A DNA stretch of 46,651 bases from Bacteroidales bacterium. Lineage in GTDB: Bacteria; Bacteroidota; Bacteroidia; Bacteroidales; P3. Below are positions 11,575 through 18,474 of the stretch, piece by piece; positions within the stretch are counted from its first letter, which is position 1; every line of letters begins with the position of its first letter. The notes below the pieces were generated by a model. That model did no database searches and had not been told where the DNA came from. It saw nothing but the letters and a program-made list of their open reading frames with translations. The translations under genes and the position numbers were made by a program. The stretch spans positions 1 through 46,651 of the forward strand of contig JAGCUZ010000036.1 in NCBI GenBank assembly GCA_017962615.1. Direction: 5' to 3'.

Positions 11575-11925
11575 TTATGCGGTGTCACCCGCTGTCTTGG
11601 CGGCAGGGTTTACGTGGCGCTCCACGCAGAGGCACACGACATGGTGCTCCACGGTGGGTTTACGGCACAAGAAGAGCTCCTTCGCAAGAACATAGAGAAA
11701 CTTGAGCTTGAGCTGAAAAGCCTTGGGCCCTCGTTTTTCGGCAAAGCCGAGACCATTAGCAATATCGCCACCAATATTGCCACGGCGCTGGGCTTGTTTG
11801 TGAAGTTCTAACTTTGCGGCGAGATTTTCCATTTGCGACAGGTCGCCGTTGCAGCCGTCATGCTGTGTGATGCTTTCTATTTCGCGACCGTCGATGTACA
11901 GCGTCCGTGTAACAATTCCTTCCAT
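11575..11925 (-). CDS. Hypothetical 116-residue protein
   Basis: I do not recognise the family. The ATG at 11923-11925 gives MEGIVTRTLYIDGREIESIT, a short beta-rich start. A charged, helix-prone middle follows (LSQMENLAAKLELHKQAQRR), then a Gly/Lys-rich part and a Cys/His-containing end (HHVVCLCVERHVN). Upstream in-frame codons to 12078 run through a poly-T/hairpin region and are unlikely to be translated. It is followed 53 bp later by the 49-codon fragment in the same orientation. The context is an island of small or broken ORFs, which suggests a degraded mobile or phage-derived element. Confidence 0.4.
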   Translation of the reverse strand: MEGIVTRTLYIDGREIESITQHDGCNGDLSQMENLAAKLELHKQAQRRGNIGGDIANGLGFAEKRGPKAFQLKLKFLYVLAKELFLCRKPTVEHHVVCLCVERHVNPAAKTAGDTA

Positions 11926-11939
11926 ATTGAAAATATTTT

Positions 11940-12027
11940 TTTGTAATTGAAAAAAAAGTCGTAACTTTGCAAATTGAAAGTCGAGTGTGAAAGAAGTCCT
12001 TCTTCTTCTGCGGCTTTCTTTTTTTTT
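11940..12027 (+). other. Isolated promoter plus hairpin terminator (possible short RNA)
   Basis: TTTG at 11940-11943 and TAACTTTG at 11962-11969 (18 bp apart) form a near-consensus Bacteroidetes promoter on the plus strand. Just downstream, 11976-11983 pairs with 12011-12018 over 8 bp (one G-U), an inner AAGAAG/CTTCTT pairing is possible, and a run of nine T follows from 12019. Together they predict a transcript of roughly 50 nt with no coding capacity. It lies head-to-head with the ORF at 11575-11925. It could be a small RNA or a chance promoter. Confidence 0.35.
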
Positions 12028-12344
12028 ATGGTTCTGTGATGGCGTACAGATTGTATCCGCCAGTCTTGAATTCCCCAATTTTTATTTGGAAATCATAGCC
12101 ATAGAGGGTTAGTCTATAAACCTTCATGTGAGCGAATAGTTTTTTTCGTTGATAGAAAATGCTTCGATGGTTGTTGTGTGATAAGTCGATTGGCTCGTTA
12201 GGATTTATAAGTTTTAGTTTGTCGGCATACTTGTCAAAATGCTGTGCGATTTCAAGTTTGTAGAAATATGAAGCATCGGTTTTTGCACCTTTGCTTATTT
12301 CTTCCGAAGTAATTTTGTCGCATAAAACCGTGGTAATATACAAC
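12026..12344 (-). pseudogene. AT-rich C-terminal ORF remnant without a start
   Basis: An open frame ends at 12026 and encodes segments such as SYFYKLEIAQHFDKYADKLK and YRLTLYGYDFQIKIGE. It is much more AT-rich than its neighbours. Upstream the frame runs directly into a 20-bp hairpin, so the nominal ATG near 12391 lies inside a terminator and cannot be a real start. TTG at about 12342, or none, are the alternatives. I do not recognise the family. It looks like the 3' end of a foreign gene whose front was lost. Confidence 0.4.
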
Positions 12345-12386
12345 AAAAGCAATCGGGTTAGGCATCTGCCTAACCCGATTGCTTTT
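12345..12386. terminator. Long bidirectional hairpin
   Basis: A 20-bp perfect stem (12345-12364 with 12367-12386) is flanked by A4 and T4, so it can terminate in both directions. It lies 118 bp beyond the stop of the minus-strand lipoprotein gene, with repeat R1 between them, and probably ends that transcript. Confidence 0.7.
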
Positions 12387-12392
12387 ATCATT

Positions 12393-12500
12393 AGGTTGAT
12401 ACGTGGATATGTTTTATGTTGATAAGTTGATAGGTTTAACGTCGTTCGCGTCAGCCTCTATCACATATATCGTCTCTATCGCATCTATAACGCGTCAGAG
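12393..12500 (+). repeat. Composite intergenic repeat R1
   Basis: Word array with GTTGATA units (about 12396-12437), then the decamer CGCGTCAGCC at 12447-12456, then a CTATC-rich block with two near-copies of CTCTATCACATATAT, 18 bp apart. A second partial decamer, CGCGTCAG, is at 12491-12498. The order and orientation match R2, so the lipoprotein gene 12504-13439 sits between direct copies. Confidence 0.75.
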
Positions 12501-12503
12501 ACG

Positions 12504-13439
12504 TTATTCCACCTCGTCGAGGTCTTCCAGGGCGTGCTCCACTGCGTTGAAGATGTCGCCAAACACTATCTCGCCAAGCTGCCACTTCTCGCCTTCGTAG
12601 TAGTTGAAGCTGCAGTCGGATATGAAGCGCTGTCCTTCGCGGAAGCCGCCAAGGATGCGGCCCACGGGGGTGACGCCGTTCACTTCCATGACCAGCTCGC
12701 CTTCGGCCTTGGGATAGGTGTTGTCGTTAGGTGTCGACGTGAATACCTGCAGGTTGCGCACCTTCACGGCACGCATGCGGTAGGCCTTCAGTGCCACCCA
12801 GTCGATGGTCTCTTTCGCCTTGAGGTCGAGATATTCAGCGTTGAATGCCTCGGTACCCTCGACGTCGTCCAGCTCCTCGGCCAGTTCGTCGATGTTGAAC
12901 GTGTCTTCCTCATCGAAGTACACCTCATCCTCGTACTCGTAGTACTCCACGGCGCTCTCGGGACATGCAACGGTGTCGTCCACCCACACAAGGTCAATGT
13001 CGACACGCGAGAGGTCGTCGCCTTCGGCATAGTTGGCCGACAGCAGGTTACGTCCCGCATCGGTGAGTTCCACCTTCACGAAATGCGACCATACGGTATC
13101 TTCGCCCATGTAGGTCTCGTTGGTGTAGCTCGCGCCACCTTTGGCTTTCTGCTTCACCTGACGGGTCTTGACCACAGGCACTATGTGCTGCACGCGCGAG
13201 CACTCATATTTTATCAAACCGTTGGCGGCGAGACAACGCAGCTGATAGCGCGTATACTCGCTCTCGCACTCGAAAAGACCTACAGGTATAGCCATAACGG
13301 CATCGTCCAAATGCACCGATGCCAGATGGTTCTGCACTATCGACGCGGCTTTGCCAGGCTTGAGGTGCGAGCGGTTGTTGCCGCAAGAGCACAGCACCGC
13401 CACCGCCACCATTAAAATAAGAATTCTTGTTGTTTTCAT
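12504..13439 (-). CDS. Hypothetical lipoprotein with acidic linker
   Basis: A 311-residue lipoprotein of unknown function. The signal peptide MKTTRILILMVAVAVLCSC points to lipidation at Cys19. The following region (about 25-160) has alternating helices and strands with no motif I recognise. A strongly acidic stretch, about residues 165-200, contains EYEDEVYFDEEDTFNIDELA. The C-terminus (VMEVNGVTPVGRILGGFREG, then CSFNYYEGEKWQLGEIVFGD) looks like a beta-rich domain. It is predicted to sit in the outer or inner membrane. It stands alone between composite repeats R1 and R2 and is followed by a long hairpin, so it is probably transcribed on its own or read through from the aminotransferase. Confidence 0.75.
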   Translation of the reverse strand: MKTTRILILMVAVAVLCSCGNNRSHLKPGKAASIVQNHLASVHLDDAVMAIPVGLFECESEYTRYQLRCLAANGLIKYECSRVQHIVPVVKTRQVKQKAKGGASYTNETYMGEDTVWSHFVKVELTDAGRNLLSANYAEGDDLSRVDIDLVWVDDTVACPESAVEYYEYEDEVYFDEEDTFNIDELAEELDDVEGTEAFNAEYLDLKAKETIDWVALKAYRMRAVKVRNLQVFTSTPNDNTYPKAEGELVMEVNGVTPVGRILGGFREGQRFISDCSFNYYEGEKWQLGEIVFGDIFNAVEHALEDLDEVE

Positions 13440-13446
13440 AATGGAA

Positions 13447-13596
13447 TACGTTGATATGTTTAATGTTGATAAGTTGATATGTGAAGAAAGTCCAGTGGAC
13501 TTTCGATAGCGCAGCGGAGAACAAAAACCGCGTCAGCCTCTATCACATCTATCGTCTCTATCGCATCTATACACTTAAAACTAATAACTTAAAACT
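13447..13596 (+). repeat. Composite intergenic repeat R2
   Basis: The fullest copy of the family. A GTTGATA word array (13450-13481) is identical over 32 bp to the inverse of 27508-27539. It is followed by a small hairpin (GAAAGTCC 13486-13493 with 13497-13504), GATAGCGCAGCGGAGAACAA at 13505, the decamer CGCGTCAGCC at 13529-13538, a duplicated CTCTATCRCATCTAT block, and a heptamer array ending in ACTTAAAACT at 13587-13596. Confidence 0.8.
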
Positions 13597-13597
13597 C

Positions 13598-14905
13598 CTA
13601 CTTGTGATCCTCGTGGAACTTCTCGAGACGCACCTTGAGGTCGGGGAACTGGTCGCGCTGCACAAGGGCCACGCAGGCGCGGATGCCCTGCTTGTGCGAA
13701 CCCGTGATGTCGAGGGCTATAGCGCTGACGCCGTAGCGGATAAGCTCGTTGAGCAGGTCAACACCCTCGAAGCCCGGGTAGCAGAAGGTGAAGTAGAAGC
13801 CGTCGCCGATGTCCTCGCCCATATCCTTGTCGTAGACGATATAGAAGCCGTTGTCGGTGAAGAGTTTCTTCATCACCTCGGCCTTCTCGCCGTACTCCTT
13901 GATGTCCTTCACGAAGTTGAAAGTGCCGTCGTTGGCGCCCTTCAGCATAGCCGCCATGGCGTACTGCACGCTATGGGCGGTGCCGCTCGAGAGGCAGTAG
14001 AGGGTGCCGAAGATGAGGGCGCGGCCCAGCTGCGTCTGGCTGTAGTAGCGGCCCAGGTCGGGGCACTCCATGTTGTACAGCGTGGGCGAGCATATCATCA
14101 TGGCGATACGTTCGCCGGCGTAGCTGAAGCTCTTCGAGCCCGATATCATAAGCACGTAGCGGTCGGTGTACTTGGCCACGGTGGGCTGGAACGGAGCCTT
14201 GCCGGGCACGCTGTAGTCCTTGCGGAAGTCCATCAGGAAATAGGCATCGTCCTCGAGCACCACCACGCCGTACTTGTTGGCCATCTCGCCTATAATCTTC
14301 AGCTCGTGCTCGGTGAAGCAGAACCAGGCAGGGTTGTTGGGGCTGCTGTAAATCAGGCAGGCAACGTCGCCGTCTTTAAGTTCTTCTTCAAGTTTGTCGC
14401 GCAGCTTGTCGCCACGGTATTCATACACGTCGAAGGTCTTCATCGGTATGCCAAGCACGCGGCACTGCTGCTTCTGCACGGGGAATCCCGGGTCGATAAA
14501 CAGCACCTTGGTCTTCTTGGCGTCGTAGCGCGTGAGGGTGAGGAAGCTGGCGAAGCCGGCCTGCATCGAGCCAACGGTAGGCACGCAGCAGTCGGGCGTC
14601 ACGTCGATGTCGAGAAAGTTCTTCACAAAGCGCGCCGCCTCGGTCTTGAAGTCGGCCGTGCCGTATATCTCGGGGTAGATGGAGGCCACGCCGTCGCGCA
14701 GGGCCTTTATCTGTGCCTCCACGCCCACCTGCGGCGCCGGCAGTCCGGGTATGCCCATCTCCATCTTCACAAACCTCACGCCGGTCTCCTTCTCCACGTC
14801 CTGTATCATCTTGCGCATCTCGCGTATCGAGGCCTTGCCGGGGTTGCTGATTTTGTTCTGGGCGGCGATTTTGTCAATCACCTCTTTCTGAATCGGTATA
14901 TTCAT
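13598..14905 (-). CDS. Class I/II PLP-dependent aminotransferase
   Basis: A 435-residue fold-type I aminotransferase, probably transferring amino groups from an amino acid such as aspartate or an aromatic/branched substrate to 2-oxoglutarate. Visible family features are the SSPNNPAWFCF segment that binds the PLP ring region, VVLEDDAYFLMD with the Asp that pairs with the pyridine nitrogen, and SGSKSFSYAGERIAMM with the Schiff-base Lys in SGSKS and a downstream Arg. The N-terminal helix MNIPIQKEVIDKIAAQNKIS matches a Bacteroidales subgroup. The ATG at 14903-14905 is the natural start. It is flanked by repeats R2 and R3. Substrate specificity cannot be read from sequence. Confidence 0.92.
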   Translation of the reverse strand: MNIPIQKEVIDKIAAQNKISNPGKASIREMRKMIQDVEKETGVRFVKMEMGIPGLPAPQVGVEAQIKALRDGVASIYPEIYGTADFKTEAARFVKNFLDIDVTPDCCVPTVGSMQAGFASFLTLTRYDAKKTKVLFIDPGFPVQKQQCRVLGIPMKTFDVYEYRGDKLRDKLEEELKDGDVACLIYSSPNNPAWFCFTEHELKIIGEMANKYGVVVLEDDAYFLMDFRKDYSVPGKAPFQPTVAKYTDRYVLMISGSKSFSYAGERIAMMICSPTLYNMECPDLGRYYSQTQLGRALIFGTLYCLSSGTAHSVQYAMAAMLKGANDGTFNFVKDIKEYGEKAEVMKKLFTDNGFYIVYDKDMGEDIGDGFYFTFCYPGFEGVDLLNELIRYGVSAIALDITGSHKQGIRACVALVQRDQFPDLKVRLEKFHEDHK

Positions 14906-14924
14906 AGTTGTGATTTGTTTAAAA

Positions 14925-15027
14925 GTTGATATGTTGATACGTTTATTTGTTCAATGTTGATACGTTTAATGTTGATATGTTGTCCGCGTCAGCCACTTAA
15001 AACTTAAAACTAATAACTTATAACTAT
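14925..15027 (+). repeat. Composite intergenic repeat R3
   Basis: GTTGATAYGT words run from about 14928 to 14982, the decamer CGCGTCAGCC is at 14985-14994, and a heptamer array (ACTTAAAACTTAAAACTAAT and relatives) follows at 14995-15027. The CTATC block present in R1 and R2 is missing. R3 fills the gap between the aminotransferase start and the porD stop. Confidence 0.78.
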
Positions 15028-15030
15028 TCA

Positions 15031-15951
15031 TCACTGCACCTTCCAGTCTTTCAGTTTGGTGACGTTGATTGGCGACACGTCCTTTATGATGAAGTACACC
15101 TCGCGCTGCTCTTCGGCGGGCGCGGGCGTGAATATCGACACTATCTCGGCCATCTTCACGTCTATGAACTGCTGCACCGACAGCAGGTTGGTCCTCACCT
15201 TGTGCACCGACTGTATCTCCTTCAGCGCCTGGATGATGTTCTGACGAGCCTGCGGCTGGTCCTTGGTCATCATGTCGAGTCCCAAGCGGTGGTAGTAGTA
15301 ATACGCCACGCGCAGGTGCTGATAGGCGCCGTTGGTGTGGTTCTCCATAAACCAGTAGCGAGCCTTCTGCCCGTGGTTAGGCGTCCAGCCCTTGAAACCC
15401 GTGTTGCCGGCCGTCTGCGCAATGGTCTGAGCCACCGCATAGAACGGGTCGCCGCCCATCTGCCCGTAGCTGTCGAAGTACATGCCGAGCATGATGTAGA
15501 TGTAGTAAGCCACCGTCGACGACAGGTTGTCGTAGAACGTGTTAGGATCGAACTCAAGCGACTGGCTCTCGTTGTACGAGAACATGAAGTCGCCGCTCTC
15601 CATGTAGTTGAACAGGCCCGTGGTATAGTTGGAGTTGTACACCGGACGGCGCAGCTGTATCGACAGCTGCCCCTTGAAGTCGGTGGCCGACGTGCGTTCG
15701 TTGAGTATCAGGCTCAGCGAGCAGTCAAGCTTCTCGTTCTGCTCCAGTTCTATGGTGGTCCATTGACGCGAGTTGATAAAATCCTCGAGCGCCTGTTTCA
15801 TCGTGGTGAATATTTTTGTGTCCGACGACTCGTACTGCTGCGTCGTTGTCTGCAATTTTTGGTAGTTCACATTGACGGCACAGCGCATCTCCTGTGCGCC
15901 CGCGCCGCCCATCACAAGCAATACCAAACTAATTAACAAGACATTACGCAT
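15031..15951 (-). CDS. porD: DUF4835 family, type IX secretion component PorD
   Basis: A 306-residue periplasmic protein. The signal peptide is MRNVLLISLVLLVMGGAGAQ. The mature part starts EMRCAVNVNYQKLQTTTQQY and carries the DUF4835 hallmarks SRQWTTIELEQNEKLDCSLSL, LQRR-type strand QLRRPVYNSNYTTGLFNY, the AYYIYIMLGMYFDSYGQMGG helix and AYYYYHRLGLDMMTKDQP. DUF4835 is PorD of Porphyromonas gingivalis, required for T9SS function. An upstream in-frame Met near 16128 would add a non-signal extension through AT-rich promoter sequence, so the ATG at 15949-15951 is chosen. A TATATTTG box lies 27 bp upstream. Confidence 0.88.
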   Translation of the reverse strand: MRNVLLISLVLLVMGGAGAQEMRCAVNVNYQKLQTTTQQYESSDTKIFTTMKQALEDFINSRQWTTIELEQNEKLDCSLSLILNERTSATDFKGQLSIQLRRPVYNSNYTTGLFNYMESGDFMFSYNESQSLEFDPNTFYDNLSSTVAYYIYIMLGMYFDSYGQMGGDPFYAVAQTIAQTAGNTGFKGWTPNHGQKARYWFMENHTNGAYQHLRVAYYYYHRLGLDMMTKDQPQARQNIIQALKEIQSVHKVRTNLLSVQQFIDVKMAEIVSIFTPAPAEEQREVYFIIKDVSPINVTKLKDWKVQ

Positions 15952-15977
15952 AATATCCCTATAATATAATATAAGTG

Positions 15978-15985
15978 CAAATATA
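15978..15985 (-). promoter_or_regulatory. Putative -7 box for porD
   Basis: CAAATATA on the plus strand reads TATATTTG on the minus strand, 26 bp before the chosen porD ATG. No TTTG -33 match was found at normal spacing. Confidence 0.45.
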
Positions 15986-16048
15986 CAAAAAATATCCGAA
16001 TATAATAAACTCTTTTGCCCAAACCACCTAAAAACACCCCCTCGCGGC

Positions 16049-16594
16049 TCACTGTGCCGTGTCGACGGGCAGGTCGACTGGCACGAAATCATACAGCGGC
16101 GCACTGGCAAAATCAACGTCGCCGTCATCTCCTATGGTCATATTGTCACCTATGTCGTGGGGTTCGGCACCGAAGACGTATACGGAGTCGCCCGTCGAGT
16201 CGGTCTGCACGAACACGAAGTCGCCGCCCTCCCTTGTCGGCAGCATCAAACCCAAATCCCTGACAGTGAATACGGTGCCCGTGTCCACAATATCATAATG
16301 TACCCCGTTGAGCGTCAGGTATTCAAAAGCACGCTTCAAGTAAAGCTCCCGGCTTCCATACATCGCAAATCGGCTGTCGCCGTGCCACAGGCTGTCACTT
16401 GCCTCGTCGGGGTAGTACTTGATATAGATTGCCTGTAGGGAATACGGCGTGCGCAAGTCCTTGAAATGGTACACCTTGGTGGCTGTTGCCGACGGCTCGG
16501 GGCTTATGCTGTCGCCCTCGGCGGCCGCACCGCCCCTGCACGCAGCTGCCAGCCCCGCAACCGCCACCAATATTATCATCAATCTGTTCATCAT
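16049..16594 (-). CDS. Hypothetical small lipoprotein
   Basis: A 181-residue protein of unknown family. The signal peptide MMNRLMIILVAVAGLAAAC has a lipobox ending at Cys19, followed by an Ala/Gly/Ser-rich linker. The body (ATKVYHFKDLRTPYSLQAIY, SRFAMYGSRELYLKRAFEYL) and an acidic end (MTIGDDGDVDFASAPLYDFV) show no catalytic motif. Met codons at 16594 or 16591 give a normal signal; the earlier in-frame Met at 16612 would precede the signal with extra polar residues. It ends 97 bp before porD on the same strand. Localisation to the envelope is inference. Confidence 0.7.
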   Translation of the reverse strand: MMNRLMIILVAVAGLAAACRGGAAAEGDSISPEPSATATKVYHFKDLRTPYSLQAIYIKYYPDEASDSLWHGDSRFAMYGSRELYLKRAFEYLTLNGVHYDIVDTGTVFTVRDLGLMLPTREGGDFVFVQTDSTGDSVYVFGAEPHDIGDNMTIGDDGDVDFASAPLYDFVPVDLPVDTAQ

Positions 16595-16892
16595 CTTATT
16601 GTTATAACACATATTCTTTGCCGCGCCTAAATATGTTTACAGCCACTTTGATTCACGTTTGTTAATCGGATATTCCATAAACGCAGGAAATGTTAAAATA
16701 TTGTGCCATCCACCCCTCTCCCACCCCAAAATCACCCCCTCCCCAACCCAAATATAGTGTACATATAGAGAAGGTAAAGAGATGATAAAGAGTTGGTCCC
16801 ACCAAATCCTTATCAACTATATACTTACGATTTACGTTCTATATACCAAAATCGGGGTGTTTGCGAAAAATTTTCGACATTGCGATAGCACA

Positions 16893-16906
16893 TACAAGTA
16901 CTTGTA
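16893..16906. promoter_or_regulatory. Palindrome TACAAGTACTTGTA, candidate operator
   Basis: A perfect 14-bp palindrome about 215 bp upstream of the rocD -7 box. Its symmetry suits a dimeric regulator, but it is distant from the promoter and no cognate regulator is nearby. Confidence 0.3.
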
Positions 16907-16965
16907 ATATAATATGTTACTATCTTAACGCAGTCAAAATGCTGCTTAAAGGTGATTTTTGAGGG

Positions 16966-17082
16966 ATGATGGAGGAATACGGCTTTCGAAATGTTAAAAA
17001 CGGAGTTCGCCTGCGTGGCGGAAACGGGGCAGGATTGAACTCAAAGAGGCGCGGAAGCACTTTTGAACAGAATGTGGATTAA
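16966..17082 (+). CDS. Possible 38-residue ORF upstream of rocD
   Basis: MMEEYGFRNVKNGVRLRGGN starts a short basic peptide with stop at 17080-17082. The stretch is more GC-rich than its surroundings, which argues mildly for coding or for a relic of a gene. The region just before the first ATG is GAGGG, too close for a standard ribosome site. It could equally be the remnant of an eroded gene. Confidence 0.2.
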   Translation: MMEEYGFRNVKNGVRLRGGNGAGLNSKRRGSTFEQNVD

Positions 17083-17121
17083 ATTTAGACAGTTTATAAT
17101 GTATGTATGGAAAAAAATGTG

Positions 17122-17129
17122 TAAATTTG
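17122..17129 (+). promoter_or_regulatory. Putative -7 box for rocD
   Basis: TAAATTTG matches TAnnTTTG, 46 bp before the rocD ATG. Upstream TTTA at 17093 is at longer than usual spacing, so the -33 element is weak. Confidence 0.5.
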
Positions 17130-17175
17130 CAGTGTTTTTCAATATTAAAACTAATATATTAAAAGAGATATAACT

Positions 17176-18396
17176 ATGACAAAATCAGAACAATTCATGG
17201 AGATGGAAGCCAAGTACGGCGCCCATAACTATCATCCGCTGCCCGTTGTCCTCGCCAAAGGCGAAGGCGCTTTCGTGTGGGACTGCGAAGGCAAGAAGTA
17301 CTTCGACTTCCTGTCGGCCTACAGTGCCGTCAACCAGGGCCACTGCCACCCGAAGATTGTCAAGGCCATGTGCGACCAGGCCCACGAGCTGACCCTCAGC
17401 AGCCGCGCCTTCTACAACAACTGCCTTGGCGAGTGGGAGAAATACGTCACCGAGTACTTCGGCTACGACAAGGTGCTGCCGATGAACACCGGTGCCGAGG
17501 CCGACGAGACGGCTCTGAAGCTGGCCCGCCGCTGGGGTGTGGTGAAGAAAGGCATACCCAACGACGAGGTTATGATAGTATGCTGCGAAGGCAACTTCCA
17601 CGGCCGCACCATCACCATCATCACCATGAGCAACGACCCCGAGAGCTATGCCAACTACGGCCCCATGACCCCGGGATTCCTGCGCATACCCTACAACGAC
17701 CCCGACGCACTGGAGCGCTGCCTGGCCGAGCACGGCAAGAAGGTGGCCGGATTCCTCGTTGAACCCATCCAGGGCGAGGCCGGCGTGTATGTGCCCGACG
17801 ATGGCTACCTGAAGAAATGCTACGACATCTGCCACAAGTACAACGTGCTGTTCATGGCCGACGAGGTGCAGTGCGGCATTGCCCGTACCGGCAAGATGCT
17901 GGCCTGCGACCACGAAGGCGTGCGTCCCGACCTACTCATACTGGGCAAGGCCCTGGGCGGCGGCGTGATGCCCGTGAGCGCCGTGTTGGCCGACGACGAC
18001 ATCATGCTCAACATCAAGCCCGGCGAGCACGGCTCCACCTTCGGCGGCAACCCCATCGCCGCCAAGGTCAGCATCGCTGCCCTGCAGGTCATCAAGGATG
18101 AGCACCTGATGGAGAACGCCGAGCGCCTCGGCAAGATATTCCGCGAGGAGATGAGCAACTTCAACAGCCCGATGATCGAGAAGGTGCGCGGCAAAGGCCT
18201 CCTCAACGCCATCATCATAAAGCCCCACAACGGCAAGGAGGCTTGGGATGTGTGCCTGAAGATGCGCGACCTCGGCGTGCTGGCCAAACCCACCCACCAG
18301 CACATCATCCGCTTCGCTCCCCCGCTGGTCATCACCGAGCAGCAGCTGCGCGAGGCAATGGAGCTCATCAAAGAGGCCATCAAGTCGTTCGAATGA
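17176..18396 (+). CDS. rocD: Ornithine aminotransferase
   Basis: This enzyme converts L-ornithine + 2-oxoglutarate to glutamate-5-semialdehyde + glutamate, linking arginine/ornithine and proline/glutamate. At 406 residues it is a complete class III aminotransferase. Key segments are [46 protein letters not shown], the [14 protein letters not shown] metal/PLP loop, the Schiff-base Lys in [18 protein letters not shown] and [12 protein letters not shown]. The N-terminus [20 protein letters not shown] matches OAT rather than acetylornithine transaminase. It is transcribed alone: a -7 box precedes it and a strong terminator follows. Confidence 0.95.
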   Translation: MTKSEQFMEMEAKYGAHNYHPLPVVLAKGEGAFVWDCEGKKYFDFLSAYSAVNQGHCHPKIVKAMCDQAHELTLSSRAFYNNCLGEWEKYVTEYFGYDKVLPMNTGAEADETALKLARRWGVVKKGIPNDEVMIVCCEGNFHGRTITIITMSNDPESYANYGPMTPGFLRIPYNDPDALERCLAEHGKKVAGFLVEPIQGEAGVYVPDDGYLKKCYDICHKYNVLFMADEVQCGIARTGKMLACDHEGVRPDLLILGKALGGGVMPVSAVLADDDIMLNIKPGEHGSTFGGNPIAAKVSIAALQVIKDEHLMENAERLGKIFREEMSNFNSPMIEKVRGKGLLNAIIIKPHNGKEAWDVCLKMRDLGVLAKPTHQHIIRFAPPLVITEQQLREAMELIKEAIKSFE

Positions 18397-18407
18397 TAAA
18401 CAATACG

Positions 18408-18447
18408 AAGCCTCGAAGACACACACTAAGCCGTCTTCGAGGCTTTT
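18408..18447 (+). terminator. rocD terminator
   Basis: A 13-bp stem (18408-18420 with 18433-18445) with a 12-base loop is followed by TTTTT, starting about 11 bp after the rocD stop. A good intrinsic terminator. Confidence 0.85.
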
Positions 18448-18474
18448 TCATAATCAATAAAAGCATCAAAGTAT

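Larger units (their letters stand above)
16595..17175. other. Long AT-rich intergenic region upstream of rocD
   Basis: About 580 bp between divergent genes. It holds a C-rich patch (16709-16750), an odd palindrome CGAAAAATTTTCG at 16864-16876, a perfect palindrome TACAAGTACTTGTA at 16893-16906, a more GC-rich island around a 38-codon ORF (16966-17082) and the rocD -7 box. No tRNA-like cloverleaf was recognised. Confidence 0.55.

Noticed and set aside
12346-12391. ATG near 12391 as start of the 12026 minus-strand ORF
   Set aside because: It lies beside and reads through a perfect 20-bp hairpin with T tail, which is a terminator, not coding sequence.
13481-14929. 482-codon plus-strand frame opposite the aminotransferase
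   Set aside because: Mirror frame of a conserved PLP enzyme, starting inside repeat R2.
15952-16128. N-terminal extension of PorD to 16128
   Set aside because: It would cross an AT-rich promoter region and bury the signal peptide.
16613-17175. tRNA or rRNA gene in the rocD leader
   Set aside because: No GGTTCRA-type T-loop with matching acceptor stem and no CCA end was found; the GC islet folds poorly.
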